64,000 bases of DNA, from the NCBI RefSeq assembly GCF_000794385.1, contig NZ_JTJB01000030.1, positions 1 through 64,000 of the forward strand, read 5' to 3'. The translations under genes were made by a program, and so were the position numbers. The stretch's first letter is position 1, and the number at the start of each line of letters is the position of its first letter. This stretch comes from Thermus sp. 2.9 (lineage in GTDB: Bacteria > Deinococcota > Deinococci > Deinococcales > Thermaceae). This document shows positions 31,939 through 39,551 of this stretch, piece by piece. The notes below the pieces were generated by a model that had not been told where the DNA came from, did not search any database, and worked only from the letters and a program-made list of their open reading frames with translations.

Positions 31939-32466
31939 GTGGACTGGCCCCGCTATGGCCGCGTGACGCTGAAGCCCTTTAGCGCGGGGCTGAGCGAGGC
32001 GGAGTGGAAGGGCCTCTACGAGACCTTCCGCGACCCCGAGGTGGCGGAGTGGAACGGCTCTAGCCCCTTGCGCTCCCCCTTTTGGCTCTTTAGGCGCTTT
32101 GTCCAAGCGGAAACACGGCGGAAGGACCGCCTGGCCTTCGCCATCTTGGACGAGGAGGGGGGGTATTTGGGTACGCTTGAGCTTTACGACCTCACCCCGG
32201 AGGAGGCCACCTTGGGCATCCTCATCGGCAAAAAGGAGCGCTGGGGCCAAGGCTACGGCACGGAGGCGGTGCGGGCGGCCTTGGCCTACGCCTTTAGGGA
32301 GCTAGGCCTTAAGCGGGTGAAGCTCCGCACCTTCGCCCACAACCACCGGGCCCGGCGGGCCTTTCAGAAGGCGGGCTTCCGCGAGGTGGGCTTAGTCCCT
32401 GGGCCCCAAGGCAAGGAAGACGTGTACATGGAGGTGCGCCGTGAGGATTTTGGCCCCGAGGCTTAG
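31939..32466 (+). CDS. GNAT acetyltransferase (RimJ/RimL type)
   Basis: A 175-aa acetyl-CoA-dependent N-acetyltransferase. The acyl-CoA loop is in KKERWGQGYGTEAVRAAL (motif A) and the C-terminal part has NHRARRAFQKAGFREVG (motif B). The RimJ/RimL group modifies N-termini of ribosomal proteins, but the family also acts on small molecules, so the substrate is open. GTG start at a leaderless-type promoter; it overlaps the next gene by 26 nt. Confidence 0.8.
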   Translation: MDWPRYGRVTLKPFSAGLSEAEWKGLYETFRDPEVAEWNGSSPLRSPFWLFRRFVQAETRRKDRLAFAILDEEGGYLGTLELYDLTPEEATLGILIGKKERWGQGYGTEAVRAALAYAFRELGLKRVKLRTFAHNHRARRAFQKAGFREVGLVPGPQGKEDVYMEVRREDFGPEA

Positions 32467-33331
32467 GCAAGAGGTCTTCGCCCTCCTGCCCGAGGGGGTG
32501 GAGGTGCGCTTTTTGGACGAGCCCTGGCCCAAGACGGCGGATTTCTTCCTCCCCCCCTTCCGCCAGGAGGAGGTGGTGCGGAAGGTGCTGGCGGAGGTGG
32601 AGGTGAAGGTGGTGCAAACCCTCTCCGCCGGGGTGGACTGGATCCTTCCCCTGGTGCCGCAAGGGGTGGTGCTTTGCGACGGCTCCGGCATCCACGACGC
32701 GCCCGTGGCGGAGTGGGTGGTGATGGCCCTCCTCGCCCTCCTCAAGGACCTACCGGGTTTCCTCGAGGCGCAAAAGGAAAGGCGCTGGGCCCCCAAGCGG
32801 CTTTTGGGCCTAGAGGGGAAGACGGTTCTTCTCTTGGGCTACGGGGCCATCGGCCGGGCGGTGGCGGAAAGGCTTAAGCCCTTTGGGGTGGAGCTTCTTC
32901 CCGTAGCCCGCCACGCCCGCCCCGGGGTCTACACCCCCAAGGACCTCCCCCACCTCCTGCCCCAGGCGGACGCCGTGGTCCTCCTCCTTCCCCTAACCCC
33001 AGAAACCCAAAGGATGGTGGACCGGGACTTCCTCGCCCAAATGAAGCCGGGGGCTTTTTTGGTGAACGCTGGAAGGGGGGCTTTGGTGGACACGGAGGCG
33101 CTCCTTGAGGCTTTAGAGGCGGGAAGGGTGCGGGCCTTTCTGGACGTCACCGAGCCCGAGCCCTTGCCGGAGGACCATCCCCTCTGGCGGGCCAAGGGGG
33201 TGGTCATCACCCCCCACGTGGCGGGGCTTTCCGAGGGGTTTCATCGGCGGGCGGCCCGCTTTTTGGCGGAGCAGGTGGGGCGGTACCTCCGGGGGGAGCC
33301 CCTTTGGAACGTGGTGCGGGAGGGGTATTAG
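32441..33331 (+). CDS. D-isomer-specific 2-hydroxyacid dehydrogenase
   Basis: A 296-aa NAD-dependent dehydrogenase. The Rossmann motif is LLLGYGAIGRAVAERL; the catalytic Arg is in VNAGRGALVD, the Glu in LDVTEPEPLPEDHPL and the His in ITPHVAG. The protein is shorter than phosphoglycerate dehydrogenase and has no regulatory domain, so it resembles glyoxylate/hydroxypyruvate-type reductases. It begins at GTG inside the acetyltransferase gene, so the two are coupled. Substrate unknown. Confidence 0.85.
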   Translation: MRILAPRLRQEVFALLPEGVEVRFLDEPWPKTADFFLPPFRQEEVVRKVLAEVEVKVVQTLSAGVDWILPLVPQGVVLCDGSGIHDAPVAEWVVMALLALLKDLPGFLEAQKERRWAPKRLLGLEGKTVLLLGYGAIGRAVAERLKPFGVELLPVARHARPGVYTPKDLPHLLPQADAVVLLLPLTPETQRMVDRDFLAQMKPGAFLVNAGRGALVDTEALLEALEAGRVRAFLDVTEPEPLPEDHPLWRAKGVVITPHVAGLSEGFHRRAARFLAEQVGRYLRGEPLWNVVREGY

Positions 33332-33350
33332 GATGCTATCCTGGAGAAGG

Positions 33351-33557
33351 ATGAGGAGCGTTGCCCTACCTGAGGACGTGGCCGAGGCTTTGGAGCGCTT
33401 CCGCCGTGCCAGGGGACGGGGTTGGCGCAAGGCGCTTATGGACCTTCTTACGCAGGAAGAACGGAAGGCCTTGGCCCAGTTGGTGTGGGAGCTCAGGGCT
33501 ACGGCTGCGTCCCAGGGGCTTACCGAAGAGGAAGTGGCCCGCCGCCTGGAAGGGTGA
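33351..33557 (+). CDS. Putative antitoxin of a PIN-type pair
   Basis: A 68-aa acidic/basic helical protein. The ATG at 33351 is chosen since TATCCT lies 8 nt upstream with GGAGAAGG between; an in-frame ATG at 33333 would place that -10 box inside the gene. The sequence RSVALPEDVAEALERFRRARG looks like a short DNA-binding strand-helix and the C-terminal GLTEEEVARRLE like a toxin-binding helix. Its TGA overlaps the GTG of the PIN gene, as is usual for antitoxin-toxin pairs. Confidence 0.65.
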   Translation: MRSVALPEDVAEALERFRRARGRGWRKALMDLLTQEERKALAQLVWELRATAASQGLTEEEVARRLEG

Positions 33558-33952
33558 GGGTGGTCTTGGACACCAATGTTTTGGTGGCGGCTCTCCTCAC
33601 CCAAGGAGTGGCGGCCCGCGTGGTGGACCTTTGGTTGGAGGGTCGCTACATCCTCCTCACCGCTGAGGTCCAGTTACGGGAGCTAAGGCGGGTGCTGCGG
33701 GATAAGTTTCCCGAGCTACCCCGGGCCAAGGTGGGTAGACTCGTCAACCTGCTGCGTCGCCAGGCGGAAGTGGTGGCCCGCTCCAAGCCGCCAGGCCTTT
33801 CCCCGGACCCCGATGACGACCTTCTCTTAGGCATCGCTTTGGCGGGACGAGCGGACTGCTTAGTGACCGGGGACAAGGCCCACCTCCTTTCCCTCAAGGT
33901 CCCTGGCCTGCGGGTTCTTCCAGTGAGGTCCTTTTTGCAGGAGGTGGGCTAA
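33554..33952 (+). CDS. PIN-domain putative toxin ribonuclease
   Basis: A 132-aa protein. The GTG at 33554 overlaps the antitoxin stop and gives MRVVLDTNVLVAALL. The acidic quartet of PIN nucleases is present: D6, E43 (in QLRELRRVL), D85-D89 (SPDPDDDLLL) and D107 (CLVTGDKAHLL). It belongs to the group of small PIN proteins often annotated as putative toxins (COG1569). As VapC relatives cut tRNA or rRNA, an RNase role is likely. Its TAA overlaps the next ATG. Confidence 0.82.
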   Translation: MRVVLDTNVLVAALLTQGVAARVVDLWLEGRYILLTAEVQLRELRRVLRDKFPELPRAKVGRLVNLLRRQAEVVARSKPPGLSPDPDDDLLLGIALAGRADCLVTGDKAHLLSLKVPGLRVLPVRSFLQEVG

Positions 33953-34161
33953 TGGAGGTTGTTCTACACGGCGATCTGCGCCGCTACGGCGAGCGCCTGC
34001 AGGTGGAGGCCAGAACCCCGAAGGAGGCCCTGGAGAAGCTGGGCGTCCCCTTGGACGAGGTGTGGCTTCTGGCGGTGGGGGACAGGGTGGTGGGCCTCGA
34101 GGAGGAGGTGGAGGGCCCCTTGGAGGTTTACCCCCCCATCGCCGGGGGATGGTATACTTGA
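33952..34161 (+). CDS. Small ubiquitin-like beta-grasp (MoaD/ThiS-type) protein
   Basis: A 69-aa protein starting within the PIN stop (TAATG). The order of short strands, the AVGDRVVGLEEEVEG segment and the end VYPPIAGG are those of the MoaD/ThiS fold. In true sulfur carriers the Gly-Gly is C-terminal; here three residues (WYT) follow, so it would need trimming or does not act as a carrier. Ubiquitin-like domains fused to Mut7-C PIN nucleases are known, which makes a functional tie to the PIN gene plausible. No adenylating enzyme is nearby. Confidence 0.65.
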   Translation: MEVVLHGDLRRYGERLQVEARTPKEALEKLGVPLDEVWLLAVGDRVVGLEEEVEGPLEVYPPIAGGWYT

Positions 34162-34237
34162 GGTCCTGCCCTAAGGAGGCAGGGGGCGCAGGAAGGGGGG
34201 AGCCGCCCAACGCCCACCCCGCGTAGAAAGGAGAAGC
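34153..34237 (+). promoter_or_regulatory. Promoter and structured leader of the DHS-like gene
   Basis: TATACT (34153-34158) lies in the last codons of the preceding gene. The leader of about 70 nt to the ATG at 34238 contains a 6-bp hairpin (34165-34170 with 34178-34183) and a further G-rich/C-rich pair, then GAAAGGAGAAG as binding site. Long structured leaders are rare in this window. It matches no riboswitch class that I can recognise. Confidence 0.45.
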
Positions 34238-35260
34238 ATGGAGAAGAAGGAACTCCTCTCTACGCCCGTGGTCCCCATTGACATCAAGGCCTTTGACGCC
34301 GGGCCCATCCTCGAGGCCATGGGCAAGACCGCCTTCCAGGCCAGGAACCTCCACAGGGCGGCGGAGATCTACCTCAGGATGCTGGAAGACGACGCCGCCG
34401 TCATCCTCACCCTGGCGGGGAGCCTGGTTTCCGCTGGCCAAGGGCTCATCATCCACGACCTGATCCGAAAGGGCCTGGTGGACGCCATCGTGGCCACCGG
34501 GGCCAACATCGTGGACCAGGACTTCTTTGAGGCCCTGGGCCACCGCCACTACCAGGGGGACCCCAAGGCCGACGACGAGGCCCTGCGCCGCCTTTGGATT
34601 GACCGCATCTACGACACCTACATTGACGAGGAAGAGCTCCGGCACACCGACTACACCATCGCCGAGATCGCCGATGGCTTGGAGCCCCGCCCCTACTCTA
34701 GCCGGGAGTTCATCTGGCACATGGGCCGCTACCTGGCGGAAAGGGGCCTGGGGGAAACGAGCATCGTCCGGGCGGCCTATGAGGAGGGGGTGCCCATCTT
34801 CGTCCCCGCCTTCTCCGACTCCTCCGCCGGCTTCGGCCTGGTCTACCACCAGGTGAAAAACCCCAAGGCCCACGTGACCATTGACTCGGTGGCGGACTTC
34901 CGCGAGCTCACGGAGATCAAGCTAAAGGCGGGCACCACGGGGCTCGTGATGCTGGGGGGCGGGGTGCCCAAGAACTTCGCCCAGGACATCGTGGTGGCGG
35001 CGGAGGTCCTGGGGCACCAGGTGGAGATGCACAAGTACGCCATCCAGATCACCGTGGCGGACGAGCGGGACGGGGGGCTCTCCGGCTCCACGCTTTCCGA
35101 GGCGCAAAGCTGGGGCAAGGTGGACGCCGCCCTTTCCCAGATGGTCTTCGCCGAGGCCACCTTGGCCTTCCCCCTCCTCGCCTCCTACGTCTACCACCGG
35201 GCCCCCATGCGGGCCAAGCGCCGCTACGCCGACCTCTTCCGCCAGGAGGTGCCCGCTTAG
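34238..35260 (+). CDS. Deoxyhypusine synthase-like protein
   Basis: A 340-aa NAD-dependent aminobutyl-transferase-family protein. The catalytic lysine that carries the aminobutyl group in deoxyhypusine synthase is present as K294 in SWGKVD, and the NAD-binding stretches TGANIVDQDF and FSDSSAGFG are recognisable. The His-His after LGGGVPK of eukaryotic and archaeal enzymes is replaced (N246 F247). Bacteria have no eIF5A, so bacterial members are expected to act in polyamine metabolism, for instance making homospermidine-like products. Thermus has many unusual polyamines. The true substrate is unknown. Confidence 0.85.
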   Translation: MEKKELLSTPVVPIDIKAFDAGPILEAMGKTAFQARNLHRAAEIYLRMLEDDAAVILTLAGSLVSAGQGLIIHDLIRKGLVDAIVATGANIVDQDFFEALGHRHYQGDPKADDEALRRLWIDRIYDTYIDEEELRHTDYTIAEIADGLEPRPYSSREFIWHMGRYLAERGLGETSIVRAAYEEGVPIFVPAFSDSSAGFGLVYHQVKNPKAHVTIDSVADFRELTEIKLKAGTTGLVMLGGGVPKNFAQDIVVAAEVLGHQVEMHKYAIQITVADERDGGLSGSTLSEAQSWGKVDAALSQMVFAEATLAFPLLASYVYHRAPMRAKRRYADLFRQEVPA

Positions 35261-35275
35261 GGTCCCGGGGTCTTG

Positions 35276-35307
35276 GGGGGGCGGCTTTACCGCCCCCCTC
35301 CCTTTTT
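35276..35307 (+). terminator. Terminator after the DHS-like gene
   Basis: A 9-bp GC stem with a 5-nt loop (35276-35284 with 35290-35298) followed by five T (35303-35307). Confidence 0.8.
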
Positions 35308-35309
35308 GG

Positions 35310-35315
35310 TACACT
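35310..35315 (+). promoter_or_regulatory. -10 box TACACT
   Basis: TACACT lies 8 nt before the ATG at 35324, directly behind the terminator T-run. Confidence 0.5.
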
Positions 35316-35323
35316 CCCGGCAA

Positions 35324-38083
35324 ATGCCCGATGAGCTAAGGCTCTACCTAAAGGAGCGTTTCGGCGTTCAGGGGCCTGTTTCCCCGGGGCGCTTTGAAGC
35401 GGAGCTGGCCAAGCGCATGGGAAGCCCCGCCCGCCGGGAGCCCCTGCTCAAGGCCTGGCGCGCCTATCTGGCCGGGGGGGGCAGGGAAGCGGTGCGAAGT
35501 TTTTACCGGGAGGTGCTCAAGGTCCCCAAGGGGGAGGCCCTGGTCTACGGGATGCACCTTCCCTTCCTGGAGTTTTACGCCAAGGAGGTGCCTTCCCGGG
35601 TGGAGGGGCGGGTCTTGGAGGTGGGGGCGTTTACCGGGGCCTTGGTGGGCTACCTGCAAAGGAAGCGGCCCGAGCTTTCCTGGCACGCCCTGGACGGGGT
35701 GGAGGAGGCCGTGGACCTGGGGCGGAAGCGGGTGCCCGAGGTGGCGTGGCACCTGGGGTGGGCCGAGGAGGTGGACCTCCCCCCCTTTGACACCCTTTTG
35801 CTCCTTTCCGTCTTCCCGGAAGGGCAGGTGGACCAGGAGCTGGAAAGCCGCCTGGAGCCCGAGGCCTTTTGGAAGCGCTTCGCCTTCTTTGAGCGCCTGC
35901 CCCTCTTCGCCCGGCTCCTGAAGCCTGGGGGGCTTTTGGTCTACGGCCACGGGCCCTTTTTGGGCAAAAGCCTCGAGGGGGTGGAGGAGGGCCTGAGGCG
36001 GCTTGGGTTCCAGGAGGTGGCGCGGGTGGGGGAGGGGGAGTACTTTCTGGTGCTGGCCAGGAGGCCCGAGGCCTTGGCCGAGGTTTCGGCGGAGGAGGCC
36101 CTTTGGGAAGCGCCCGCCTTGGAGCCGGTGGCGGTTTTGGCGGAAGGGCCGGACCTGGCCCGGGTGCGGGCGCTTTTGGAGGCGGGGCAGTACGCCGAGG
36201 TGCTTTCCCTCCTGCCCGAGGGGGTGGAAGGGGAGGCGGCCCTCCTGCGGGGCAAGGCCCTTTTCGCCCTTTCCCGTTTCGCCGAGGCGGAGGAGGCCTT
36301 GCGGCGGGCCCTTTCCGAGGAAGCGGAGGACCTTAGGGCCTTGGTCCTGGTGGAGCTTGGGGAGTACGCCCGGGCCCAGGGGCGCCTCGAGGCCCTGGCG
36401 GGGCGGGGCGGGCGGTACCGCTTGGCCCTGGGGCGGGTCTACCTGGCCCAGGGGCGGTACGCCGACGCCCTAAGGCAGTTCGTGGAATCGGGCCTGCCCG
36501 AGGCGGAGCTTTACGTGCGGGAGGCCCTGGAGCGCATCACCGAGCGCATGCGCCGCTACGCCAAGGAGGGGGAGTGGGCGGAGGTGAGCCGCCGGGCGGA
36601 GTTCGTGGAGGACCTTTCCCCGAGCCTCCTCACCCGGGAGATGCTCCGCCTCGGCCTGAAGGCGGCCCTTCTGCAGGGGCTCTTCGCCCGGGCGGAGCGC
36701 TACGCCCGGCGGCTTGCCGACCTGGACGAGGCGGAGGGGTTTTTGGGCCTGGCCTTGGCCGCCTTGCGCCTGCGCACCCCCTTGGACCACAAGGGGGAGG
36801 ACCTCAAAGGGGTGGAGCCCTACCTCACCGAGGCCTTGGCCCGGGCGGAGATCCCGGAGGCCCTCTTGCTCCTCGGGGTTTTGCGGGAGCGGGAAGGGCG
36901 CTACCGGGAAGCCCTTCACCTCCTGGAGCGGGCGGCCCGGCACGGGGAAGGGGAGGTGGCGGGGCTCGCCTACCACCACCTGGCGGAGGTGAAGCGGGCC
37001 TTAAGGCGCCCCCTTAGGGAGGTGCTGGGGGACCACAAGCGGGCCCACGCCCTGAGGGCCTACCCCGCCCCTTACCTCTTCCGCCTGGCCCAGGAGGCCC
37101 TGGCGGGGGGAGAGGAGGTCTTGGCCCGGGAGCTCCTCTCCCGGGCCCGGGACGCCGGGCTCGCCGAGGTGGCGGAGGAGGACCTAAGGGGGCTCCTTTC
37201 CCTTTTGGAGCGGCTAGAAGGCCCCTGGGCCGCCTTCCACGTCCTCTACCAGGCCCTAGGCCGCACCCCCGAGCCCCCCCTGGAGCTTCTGGCCTTGGCC
37301 TACCGCCTTTCCCGCTCCTTCCGGGAAAGCCCGGAGGCGGAGGCGGTGCGGGGGCGGTACCTGGCGGCCCTCTACGCCTCGGGGCGGGTGGGGGAGGCGG
37401 AGGCCTTGTTAAAGGCGGAGCTTGGGCAAAACCCCCAGGCCCTGGAGGTCCTCTTTGACCTGGCGGAGCACCAGGAGGCCCAGGGGAACTGGCGCCAGGC
37501 GGCGGAGTACTGGCAGAAGGCCCTGGAGGTGGCCCTTTACCGGGAGAAGGACCTGGAACTGGCCCGGGAGCTTCTCAGGAACCTCCTCTTCCTTAGGCCC
37601 CACGACGAAAGCCTCCTCCTCTACCTGGAGGAGCTAAGGGCGGTGGCCCGGGGCCTCGAGGCCTTGGGGGAGGAGGCCAAGCCCCTGCCCGAAAGTCCGG
37701 GGGAGCTAGTGGAAGAGGCCCTGCCCCGCTTCCACGGGGAGCACCTTTTGGTGGTGGGGGGGCACACGCAACTCCGGAGCCGCCTGGTGCCCTTCCTGGA
37801 GGGCCGGGGGCTCAAGGTGGACTGGTTTGACGCGGATAGCGCCGGGGTGGGGAAGGAGGCCCTAAAGCGCATCCTGAACCGGCTGGAGCGGGCCCACGGC
37901 CTCATGATCGTTTCCAGTTACGTGGGCCACGACCTTTCCGAGCCGGTGCGCCAGGAGGCCGAGCGCCTGGGCATCCCGGTCCACATCATCCCCGGGCGGG
38001 CCCGGGGGGCCACGGGTTTCCTCCGGGCCCTAAAGGGCTTCGCCCCCGAGCTCTTCAAGCGGGCCCTCAAGGGGGTACAGTAA
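35324..38083 (+). CDS. Methyltransferase-TPR-DUF2325 fusion protein
   Basis: A 919-aa cytosolic protein without signal peptide. Residues about 90-245 resemble a SAM-dependent methyltransferase (RVLEVGAFTGALVGYL, LHALDG-like second strand, then DTLLLLSVFPEG). Residues about 280-810 are TPR-like helical repeats (ALFALSRFAEAEEALRRALS and many more). The last 110 residues (HLLVVGGHTQLRSRLVPFL ... IVSSYVGHD) look like DUF2325, a small Rossmann-like domain. I know no characterised protein of this make-up. It may modify or sense a partner recruited by the TPR part. It has its own promoter and precedes mqnD by 5 nt. Confidence 0.7.
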   Translation: MPDELRLYLKERFGVQGPVSPGRFEAELAKRMGSPARREPLLKAWRAYLAGGGREAVRSFYREVLKVPKGEALVYGMHLPFLEFYAKEVPSRVEGRVLEVGAFTGALVGYLQRKRPELSWHALDGVEEAVDLGRKRVPEVAWHLGWAEEVDLPPFDTLLLLSVFPEGQVDQELESRLEPEAFWKRFAFFERLPLFARLLKPGGLLVYGHGPFLGKSLEGVEEGLRRLGFQEVARVGEGEYFLVLARRPEALAEVSAEEALWEAPALEPVAVLAEGPDLARVRALLEAGQYAEVLSLLPEGVEGEAALLRGKALFALSRFAEAEEALRRALSEEAEDLRALVLVELGEYARAQGRLEALAGRGGRYRLALGRVYLAQGRYADALRQFVESGLPEAELYVREALERITERMRRYAKEGEWAEVSRRAEFVEDLSPSLLTREMLRLGLKAALLQGLFARAERYARRLADLDEAEGFLGLALAALRLRTPLDHKGEDLKGVEPYLTEALARAEIPEALLLLGVLREREGRYREALHLLERAARHGEGEVAGLAYHHLAEVKRALRRPLREVLGDHKRAHALRAYPAPYLFRLAQEALAGGEEVLARELLSRARDAGLAEVAEEDLRGLLSLLERLEGPWAAFHVLYQALGRTPEPPLELLALAYRLSRSFRESPEAEAVRGRYLAALYASGRVGEAEALLKAELGQNPQALEVLFDLAEHQEAQGNWRQAAEYWQKALEVALYREKDLELARELLRNLLFLRPHDESLLLYLEELRAVARGLEALGEEAKPLPESPGELVEEALPRFHGEHLLVVGGHTQLRSRLVPFLEGRGLKVDWFDADSAGVGKEALKRILNRLERAHGLMIVSSYVGHDLSEPVRQEAERLGIPVHIIPGRARGATGFLRALKGFAPELFKRALKGVQ

Positions 38084-38088
38084 GGGGC

Positions 38089-38907
38089 ATGGAGGCTTTA
38101 AAGCTCGGCTACTCCCCCTGCCCCAACGACACCTTCATCTTCTACGCCTTGGTGCACGGCGAGGTGGCGAGCCCCGTGCCCGTGGAGGCGGTCTTGGAGG
38201 ATGTGGAAACCCTAAACCGCTTTGCCCTAGAGGGAAGGCTTCCCCTCACCAAGCTCTCCTACGCCGCCTACGGCCGGGTGCGGGACCGGTACGTGGCCCT
38301 AAGGAGCGGGGGGGCCTTGGGCCGGGGGGTGGGGCCCCTTTTGGTGGCCAAGAGGCCCCTAAAGCGCCTGGAAGGGGCGCGGGTGGCCATCCCCGGGCGG
38401 AACACCACCGCCTTTTTGCTCCTCTCCCTTTATGCCGAGGGCTTCCACCCGGTGGAGGTGCGCTACGACCGGATCATGCCCTTGGTGGCCCGAGGCGAGG
38501 TGGAGGCGGGGCTCATCATCCACGAAAGCCGCTTCACCTACCCCCAGTACGGCCTGGTGAAGCTTTTGGACCTGGGGGAGTGGTGGGAAGGGGAGACGGG
38601 CCTGCCCCTGCCCCTCGGGGCCATCCTGGCCCGGCGGGACCTGGGGGAGGACCTCATAAAGGCCCTGGACGAGGCGGTGCGGCGGAGCCTAGAGTACGCC
38701 TTCGCCCACCCCGAGAGGACGCTTCCCTACCTCAAGGCCCACGCCCAGGAGCTCTCCGAAGAGGTCATCTGGGCCCACGTGCGCACCTACGTGAACCCCT
38801 TTAGCCTGGACGTGGGCGAGGAGGGGGAGAAGGCGGTGGAAAAGCTCTTCGCTCTGGCGGAGGCCAAAGGGCTTATGCCGTCCTCCTCCTTACCCCTTTT
38901 TCGGTAG
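38089..38907 (+). CDS. mqnD: 1,4-dihydroxy-6-naphthoate synthase MqnD
   Basis: A 272-aa enzyme of the futalosine route to menaquinone. It converts cyclic dehypoxanthinyl futalosine to 1,4-dihydroxy-6-naphthoate. LGYSPCPNDTFIFYALVHG at the N-terminus and VRYDRIMPLVARGEVEAGLIIHE are family signatures; the fold is that of periplasmic binding proteins. It lies 5 nt behind the fusion gene. Its TAG stop forms part of the next gene's -10 box. Confidence 0.93.
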   Translation: MEALKLGYSPCPNDTFIFYALVHGEVASPVPVEAVLEDVETLNRFALEGRLPLTKLSYAAYGRVRDRYVALRSGGALGRGVGPLLVAKRPLKRLEGARVAIPGRNTTAFLLLSLYAEGFHPVEVRYDRIMPLVARGEVEAGLIIHESRFTYPQYGLVKLLDLGEWWEGETGLPLPLGAILARRDLGEDLIKALDEAVRRSLEYAFAHPERTLPYLKAHAQELSEEVIWAHVRTYVNPFSLDVGEEGEKAVEKLFALAEAKGLMPSSSLPLFR

Positions 38908-38910
38908 ACT
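38905..38910 (+). promoter_or_regulatory. -10 box TAGACT built on the mqnD stop
   Basis: TAGACT lies 6 nt before the ATG at 38917 and begins with the mqnD stop codon. Confidence 0.5.
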
Positions 38911-38916
38911 CGGGGC

Positions 38917-39540
38917 ATGTTCCAGGAACTTCCCCTCGAGGCCCGGCGGGAACTGGCCCGCATCTTCCTGCCCCTTAGGGTGCGGCGGGGGGCCACCCTG
39001 TACGCCCTGGGGGACGGGGTGGATGGGGTCTACCTGGTGCGGGAAGGGCTTCTTTGGCTGGAGGGCCCCCGCTCGGCCACGGGCGAGGCGGCGAGCCTGG
39101 GGGTGGTGGGGCCGGGGGGGCTTTTGGGGGAGGAGGCCTTGGTGGGGGAGAGGCGGCGCACCGCCGGGGCCACGGCCCTCACCTACGCCGAGCTCCTCTT
39201 CGCCAAGGCCGAGGAGCTTTCGGCCCTAAGGCGCTTCCCGGAGGTGGAGGCCTTTTTCCTCAAGGCCCTCTACAGGAGGCTCAAGGCTGCCGAGGAGGCC
39301 CTCTGGGCCGCCCGCCACCTCTCCGTGGCCCAGCGCCTGGCCCGCCTCCTCTTGGATCTGGCCCAGGAGGGGGAGGTGGCCCTTTCCCACCAGGACCTGG
39401 CCCACATGGTGGGGGCCACCCGGGAAACGGTGACCAAGCTCCTGGGGGAGTGGGCCCTGAAGGGCCTGGTGGACCTGGGCTACCGCCGGGTGGAGCTTCA
39501 GGACAAGGAAGCCCTTGCCCGCTTGGCCGAGGCGCTATAG
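38917..39540 (+). CDS. CRP/FNR-family transcription regulator
   Basis: A 207-aa protein with an N-terminal cyclic-nucleotide-binding-type barrel (LRVRRGATLYALGDGVDGVYLVREG), a dimer helix and a C-terminal winged helix (VALSHQDLAHMVGATRETVTKLLGEWALKG). No cysteine cluster is present, so it is not an FNR-type iron-sulfur sensor, and the phosphate-binding loop for cAMP is not well conserved, which suggests another ligand or none (as with Thermus SdrP). T. thermophilus has several such regulators. Target genes cannot be inferred. Confidence 0.87.
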   Translation: MFQELPLEARRELARIFLPLRVRRGATLYALGDGVDGVYLVREGLLWLEGPRSATGEAASLGVVGPGGLLGEEALVGERRRTAGATALTYAELLFAKAEELSALRRFPEVEAFFLKALYRRLKAAEEALWAARHLSVAQRLARLLLDLAQEGEVALSHQDLAHMVGATRETVTKLLGEWALKGLVDLGYRRVELQDKEALARLAEAL

Positions 39541-39543
39541 GCT
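39538..39543 (+). promoter_or_regulatory. -10 box TAGGCT built on a stop codon
   Basis: TAGGCT begins with the TAG stop of the CRP-family gene and lies 8 nt before the ATG at 39552. Confidence 0.45.
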
Positions 39544-39551
39544 TTAAAGCT

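Noticed and set aside
34159-34237. Known riboswitch class upstream of the DHS-like gene
   Set aside because: I compared it from memory with SAM, SAH, B12-box, fluoride, guanidine, preQ1 and Mn motifs and found no match; kept only as a structured leader.
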